Origin: Mycoplasmatota bacterium
GTDB lineage: Bacteria > Bacillota_I > Bacilli_A > Izemoplasmatales > Hujiaoplasmataceae
Direction of reading: 5' to 3'
Assembly: GCA_023132365.1 (NCBI GenBank)
Contig: JAGLYJ010000070.1
Coordinates: 1-5,889, forward strand
Length of the DNA stretch: 5,889 nucleotides
Shown here: piece after piece, positions 1 to 2,931 of the stretch
Numbering within the stretch: the stretch's first letter is position 1
How the letters are laid out: every line of letters starts with the position of its first letter
The notes under the pieces: generated by a model
Told to the model about the DNA's origin: nothing
Seen by the model: only the letters and a program-made list of their open reading frames with translations
Databases searched by the model: none
Program-made: the position numbers and the translations under genes

Positions 1-491
1 TAGCAAAAGCTTTAAAAGCTAACGTCACTGCAGTCTGCAGTACTAGAAACATAGAACTTGCAAAAGCATCTAAAGCAGATAGAATTATTGATTATACCAA
101 AGAACAATGGGATAAAGATAACAGCAAATATGATGTAATAATTGGTTGTAATGGATATAATCATCTAACTAGATATAGAGATGCTCTAAAAGATAACGGA
201 ATATATGTGGTCTCTGGTGGACATATGAAGCAAATTATGCAAGTAACAACATACAACCCATTCATGAGAAAAAAAGGGAATAAACAGTTCAAGACATATG
301 TAGCAAAAATAGTAAAAAGCGATCTAGATACTTTAGCTGAGTTGTTGAAAAACAAAGAGGTAGTCCCTTACATTGATAAAGTATTCAACTTAAAAGAAAC
401 AAAAGCTGCATTTGATTATTTTATTTCAAATAAAACAATCGGAAAAATTGCAATCCAAGTAATTTCGGAAGATACTAGAAACAAGAAATAA
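1..491 (+). CDS. Medium-chain NAD(P)-dependent dehydrogenase, quinone oxidoreductase-like (C-terminal part only)
   Basis: This is the 3' half of a gene entering from the left edge; the first complete codon is at position 3 and it ends at a TAA, giving 162 visible residues of the roughly 320 usual for the family. The fragment opens just after the Rossmann glycine motif, which must lie outside the window, with AKALKANVTAVCSTRN. That is the second beta strand of the nucleotide-binding fold, and its Ser-Thr-Arg loop often contacts the NADPH 2'-phosphate. ADRIIDYTKEQW (residues 25-36) and the strand YDVIIGC follow, both typical of this fold. The C-terminal VVPYIDKVFNLKETKAAFDY and the glycine-containing GKIAIQV ending match the canonical finish of quinone-reductase-like MDR enzymes, where the segment returns to the catalytic domain. 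No zinc-ligand pattern is visible, so a zinc-independent NADPH reductase of quinones or enals is inferred; the real substrate is unknown. Two downstream terminators serve it. Confidence 0.85.
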   Translation, partial: AKALKANVTAVCSTRNIELAKASKADRIIDYTKEQWDKDNSKYDVIIGCNGYNHLTRYRDALKDNGIYVVSGGHMKQIMQVTTYNPFMRKKGNKQFKTYVAKIVKSDLDTLAELLKNKEVVPYIDKVFNLKETKAAFDYFISNKTIGKIAIQVISEDTRNKK

Positions 492-628
492 ATTATACCC
501 ACCAAGACAAAAAATACTATATCTTTTAGCGTGGATAAATTTACGGATTAATTCGGATTCACTTTTGCTTCATTATTTGAATACGTTAATAATTAATTTC
601 AAATATCAGCTCATATATGACCCAAAAG

Positions 629-650
629 AAAAAGCCCAACAGGGCTTTTT
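629..650. terminator. Bidirectional intrinsic terminator between convergent genes
   Basis: A perfect 9-bp inverted repeat, AAAAAGCCC, loop AACA, GGGCTTTTT. On the + strand the 3' arm ends in five T, serving the dehydrogenase gene. Read on the minus strand, the stem is followed by TTTTTCTTTT (arm plus flank, positions 633 down to about 624), an even better tail for the Nudix gene. The position between two convergent genes fits a shared terminator. Confidence 0.85.
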
Positions 651-728
651 ATAGTGTTTACATCTATGGTTACATTTATTTCTATTAATTCTAATTTACA
701 ATATCTAAGTAGTTTTACTATAATCTTT

Positions 729-756
729 AATACCTTCCTGAAGGTATTTTTCTTTT
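729..756 (+). terminator. Second rho-independent terminator, + strand only
   Basis: A perfect 8-bp stem AATACCTT / AAGGTATT around a CCTG loop, followed by TTTTTCTTTT at 747-756. The reverse strand has no T-run after the stem, so it can act only on rightward transcripts. It lies about 80 bp beyond the shared terminator and just before the 3' end of the Nudix gene, where it would stop dehydrogenase read-through from becoming antisense RNA. Confidence 0.7.
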
Positions 757-787
757 AGTATTCCTGTAGAGTTCTCAACAAAATTAC

Positions 788-1285
788 TTAAACATTTTTT
801 ATCTTCAAAACATTTAGATATTGTTCGACTAGCAAATAAGCGATGGATCCTTCTCTAATTCTTCCAATTGCATCACTTGGGTCATACCAATTAGCGTTAT
901 CAAGTTCATTGTCATCAATTTTAAAATCATATTGTTTTGTTAAAGCATGATATCCAACCATTAATACATCACTCTTTTCATAGTAGTGACTGTTTAAATA
1001 ATCACATTGAATAATATCTATTCCTACTTCTTCTAAAATTTCTCTTTTCACACATTCTTCAAGGGTTTCTCTTGACTTAATATAACCCGCTATTAGAACT
1101 TTGTATTCGTTACTCCCTTTTTGATTAATTAAACAAATTTGATTCTTCATGTTAGTTAGGATCGCTATCATAGCAAGATTAACCTTAGGAAAAAATAATT
1201 TATTACAGTCTCTACAGAAAGGAATATCTCCTTCTTTGTCTATGCTTTTAAATTCCAACATACTCCCGCAAATTGTACAATACAT
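788..1285 (-). CDS. NudC-like Nudix hydrolase with N-terminal zinc ribbon
   Basis: A 165-residue cytoplasmic enzyme expected to split a nucleoside diphosphate linked to another group. A zinc ribbon comes first: C3-x2-C6 and C24-x2-C27. FFPKVNLAMI (31-40) matches the strand that enters the NudC catalytic domain. The Nudix box is complete: G67, E73 and REILEEVGI (81-89), with the metal-binding glutamates E82, E85 and E86 present. ANWYD (131-135) and SIAYLLVEQYL (147-157) match further NudC landmarks. NudC proteins are usually about 250 residues, with an extra N-terminal domain missing here. In NudC the signature SQPWPFPxS follows the Nudix box; here the aligned segment reads SHYYEKSD (99-106), so QPW is lost. 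NADH or NAD-capped RNA activity should therefore not be assumed. The start is supported by AGAGGAGA five bases upstream. It is divergent from the TetR gene and convergent with the dehydrogenase, so probably monocistronic. Confidence 0.88.
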   Translation of the reverse strand: MYCTICGSMLEFKSIDKEGDIPFCRDCNKLFFPKVNLAMIAILTNMKNQICLINQKGSNEYKVLIAGYIKSRETLEECVKREILEEVGIDIIQCDYLNSHYYEKSDVLMVGYHALTKQYDFKIDDNELDNANWYDPSDAIGRIREGSIAYLLVEQYLNVLKIKNV

Positions 1286-1290
1286 AAATT

Positions 1291-1298
1291 TCTCCTCT
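1291..1298 (-). promoter_or_regulatory. Ribosome binding site of the Nudix gene
   Basis: On the minus strand AGAGGAGA lies five bases before the ATG at 1285. This supports that start and the short form of the protein, beginning directly at the zinc ribbon. Confidence 0.8.
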
Positions 1299-1317
1299 TT
1301 TTAATAATAGTCTTCTC

Positions 1318-1345
1318 ATTGTAACATAACTATTAAAAAAATGAA
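1318..1345 (-). promoter_or_regulatory. Probable sigma-A promoter of the Nudix gene
   Basis: On the minus strand a -10 hexamer TACAAT (1318-1323) is preceded, 16 bases upstream, by a weak -35 TTCATT (1340-1345). The implied leader is about 25 bases and contains the ribosome site. The -10 is convincing; the -35 is poor. Confidence 0.5.
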
Positions 1346-1385
1346 CTAAGAATTAAACATCACTTACTGTTTTTTAAAATATAGA

Positions 1386-1414
1386 TTGACAAAAAGCATT
1401 AATTGTATTAATAT
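1386..1414 (+). promoter_or_regulatory. Sigma-A promoter of the TetR / membrane-protein operon
   Basis: A perfect -35 TTGACA (1386-1391), a 17-base spacer and a -10 TAATAT (1409-1414) place the transcription start near 1421. Two copies of the self-complementary hexamer ATTAAT (1398-1403 and 1407-1412, separated by TGT) lie in the spacer and overlap the -10. They could be an additional protein contact or just AT-rich background. Confidence 0.75.
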
Positions 1415-1418
1415 GGGT

Positions 1419-1435
1419 CTCGAACAGTGTTCAAG
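1419..1435. promoter_or_regulatory. Candidate TetR operator (palindrome at the transcription start)
   Basis: CTCGAACAGTGTTCAAG is a 17-bp odd-centred palindrome with a perfect core GAACA-G-TGTTC and matching CT/AG outer bases; only one base pair in each half is broken. It starts at the predicted +1 and ends just before the GAGGTGA ribosome site (1437-1443) of the TetR gene. A homodimeric repressor bound here would block initiation. Assignment to the adjacent TetR protein is inferred from position and symmetry. Confidence 0.65.
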
Positions 1436-1448
1436 TGAGGTGATTTGA

Positions 1449-1991
1449 ATGGTTGAATTAAACAATCAAAAGGAAATTATATACAAAGCTGCACTAGAAA
1501 TAATTCTATCTGAAGACATTCAGAAATTTAGTATAAGAATGATTTCTAAAAGATGTAATATCGGTATAGGTACAATATATAAATATTATGGCAATAAAAA
1601 CGACATACTTGTAGACATTACAAGAGATTTTTGGATAAGTTATATTACATTCATAAAAGAGAATGTCAATCAATCATATGGTTTTTTAGAACGTATTGAA
1701 TTTTATCATAAAGAATTAGTTACATACAGCAAAAGGTTTAATTACTTAATTTTATCTAAAGAGCTATCTTCTTCTTTTAGAAAAGTTGGCAAAGCACATC
1801 ATAACAATGCACAAACCATTTTTCAATCAATTATCATTAATGATTCCTTGACAACTTTAAATATAGATCCAAATGAAGCTACTATTTTAGCTGACTTCAT
1901 TTGTAATAATCTCGTTTCCTTAATCACAATGGAAACATATAAATTTGAAACATTTTACAACATACTTAAAAAACTTTTAACAACATTATAA
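1449..1991 (+). CDS. TetR/AcrR-family transcriptional regulator
   Basis: A 180-residue, probably homodimeric DNA-binding protein of usual TetR length. The N-terminal helix (about 8-22) leads into the helix-turn-helix, SIRMISKRCNIGIGTIYKYY (28-47), followed by GNKNDIL (48-54). This is the family pattern in which the GTIYKYY segment reads the operator and the next residues open the ligand domain. Residues 60-180 are helical and diverged, as usual for the ligand-binding and dimer part, so the inducer cannot be read from sequence. The start has GAGGTGA five bases upstream. It is the first gene of an operon with the membrane protein, whose ribosome site AAGGAG overlaps this gene's stop, so the two are very likely co-transcribed. 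The palindrome at 1419-1435 suggests autorepression. It is divergent from the Nudix gene, but that promoter lies about 75 bp from the palindrome, so joint control is less likely. Confidence 0.92.
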   Translation: MVELNNQKEIIYKAALEIILSEDIQKFSIRMISKRCNIGIGTIYKYYGNKNDILVDITRDFWISYITFIKENVNQSYGFLERIEFYHKELVTYSKRFNYLILSKELSSSFRKVGKAHHNNAQTIFQSIIINDSLTTLNIDPNEATILADFICNNLVSLITMETYKFETFYNILKKLLTTL

Positions 1992-2001
1992 GGAGAGAAC
2001 A

Positions 2002-2652
2002 ATGAACTATTTTGAATCAGCTTTCGACATTATCTATTTACTATCTGTAATTATTATTTCTATATTGATTATTCGCAAAGGAATAATCAAAAAGCAAAAA
2101 GCTGTAATTGTATTTGGTATAATGGGGCTCTTGCTTGGCTTTGGAGATTCCTTCCACCTAATCCCTAGAATCATAGGACATCTGACGACTGGACTTGATG
2201 ACTATCAGACGTCATTAGGCATCGGTAAATTATTAACAGGTATTACTATGACCATATTCTATTATCTAATTTATTTATACTATTCAATAATAACAAACGA
2301 CAAAAATAAAAGAGTTTTCCTAACATTAGCCATTTTAATTGCGATTAGATTTGTATTTCTCGCTTTGCCAGGAAACGATTGGGTAAATAATGGTAATGAT
2401 TTATTTTATGGAATTCTTAGAAATATACCTTTTGCGTTGATTGGAATCATTATTACAACTATATTTATTAAAAAATCTAAAAATCCAGAATACCACATGT
2501 TCAAACAAATGGCATATTGGATTATTGTATCATTTGTTTGTTACATTATTGTAATTTTAGGTAGCGGATTTATTCCTTTATTAGGAGCATTTATGATGCC
2601 TAAAACAATTGCATATTTCATAATAATTTGGATTGGGTACAAAAACTCTTAA
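2002..2652 (+). CDS. Seven-helix integral membrane protein of unknown function, TetR-linked
   Basis: A 216-residue hydrophobic protein I cannot assign to a named family. Seven probable membrane helices lie at about 7-24, 34-50, 75-97, 104-122, 136-157, 169-191 and 193-212. Basic residues cluster in alternate loops (RKGIIKKQK at 25-33, NDKNKR at 99-104, KKSKNPEYHMFK at 157-168). By the positive-inside rule the N-terminus is outside and the C-terminus inside. The second helix ends in GFGDSFHLIPRIIGH (46-60), a polar cluster of Asp, Ser, His and Arg at the outer membrane face that could form a functional site. Acidic and polar residues also mark the outer loop PGNDWVNNGND (123-133). There is no ATPase, no transporter signature and no signal peptide. 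It lies 10 bp after the TetR gene with AAGGAG at 1990-1995, and a terminator follows. By context it is the target of that repressor; efflux, sensing or lipid-related roles are all possible and none is shown. Confidence 0.85.
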   Translation: MNYFESAFDIIYLLSVIIISILIIRKGIIKKQKAVIVFGIMGLLLGFGDSFHLIPRIIGHLTTGLDDYQTSLGIGKLLTGITMTIFYYLIYLYYSIITNDKNKRVFLTLAILIAIRFVFLALPGNDWVNNGNDLFYGILRNIPFALIGIIITTIFIKKSKNPEYHMFKQMAYWIIVSFVCYIIVILGSGFIPLLGAFMMPKTIAYFIIIWIGYKNS

Positions 2653-2728
2653 ATACTTAAACTTTACCTCATACATTTCCTACGAGTTTAAAAGAGGTTG
2701 CAGATAAATCATTTCCCAATTTCAACAT

Positions 2729-2759
2729 AAAAAACTGAGATCTAAATCTTAGTTTTTTT
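2729..2759 (+). terminator. Rho-independent terminator of the TetR / membrane-protein operon
   Basis: A 13-bp stem (2729-2741 with 2746-2758) with a single G-U wobble and a CTAA loop, ending in seven T (2753-2759). It lies 76 bp after the membrane-protein stop and isolates the operon from the lipoprotein gene. The A-run on the 5' side could also support leftward termination, but no leftward gene is nearby. Confidence 0.85.
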
Positions 2760-2821
2760 AAATTAAATCAACATTTACATATCATATCAATCCAGTGAAA
2801 AGATAAATATTGACTATCCTA

Positions 2822-2850
2822 TTGATTAATCTTCAAAAAAATTATAATAT
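2822..2850 (+). promoter_or_regulatory. Probable promoter of the lipoprotein gene
   Basis: TTGATT (2822-2827) lies 15 bases before a perfect TATAAT (2843-2848), or 17 bases before the overlapping TAATAT (2845-2850). The implied start near 2856 gives a leader of about 75 bases. The leader contains a loose inverted repeat TCATTCA / TGAATGA (2866-2872, 2888-2894). Nothing else is recognisable in the intergenic region between 2760 and 2917. Confidence 0.55.
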
Positions 2851-2917
2851 CAAAGAAGCTAGAATTCATTCATTACTAAGAACATCTTGAATGATTTTCA
2901 CGTAAATATAAATATTA

Positions 2918-2924
2918 TAGGAGG
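2918..2924 (+). promoter_or_regulatory. Ribosome binding site deciding the lipoprotein start
   Basis: TAGGAGG is near-perfect. Two in-frame ATG codons follow back to back at 2929 and 2932. Spacing is 4 bases to the first and 7 to the second, so the second is preferred; choosing the first would add only one methionine. Confidence 0.8.
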
Positions 2925-2931
2925 CTTCATG

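Noticed and set aside
161..355. A 64-codon minus-strand reading frame
   Set aside because: It lies antisense to the well-supported dehydrogenase fragment, and its product resembles no protein I recognise.
207..491. A separate 94-residue gene starting at the ATG at 207
   Set aside because: The ATG is an internal methionine of the dehydrogenase; the same frame is open to the left edge with family-typical sequence upstream.
574..605. Inverted repeat TATTTGAA / TTCAAATA with an AT-rich 16-base loop containing TTAATAATTAA
   Set aside because: The stem is AT-only apart from one pair, the loop is long and there is no T-tail; such repeats are expected by chance in this DNA.
2810..2848. TTGACT at 2810-2815 as the -35 of the lipoprotein promoter
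   Set aside because: It is 27 bases from TATAAT, too far for a sigma-A promoter; TTGATT at 2822-2827 fits better.
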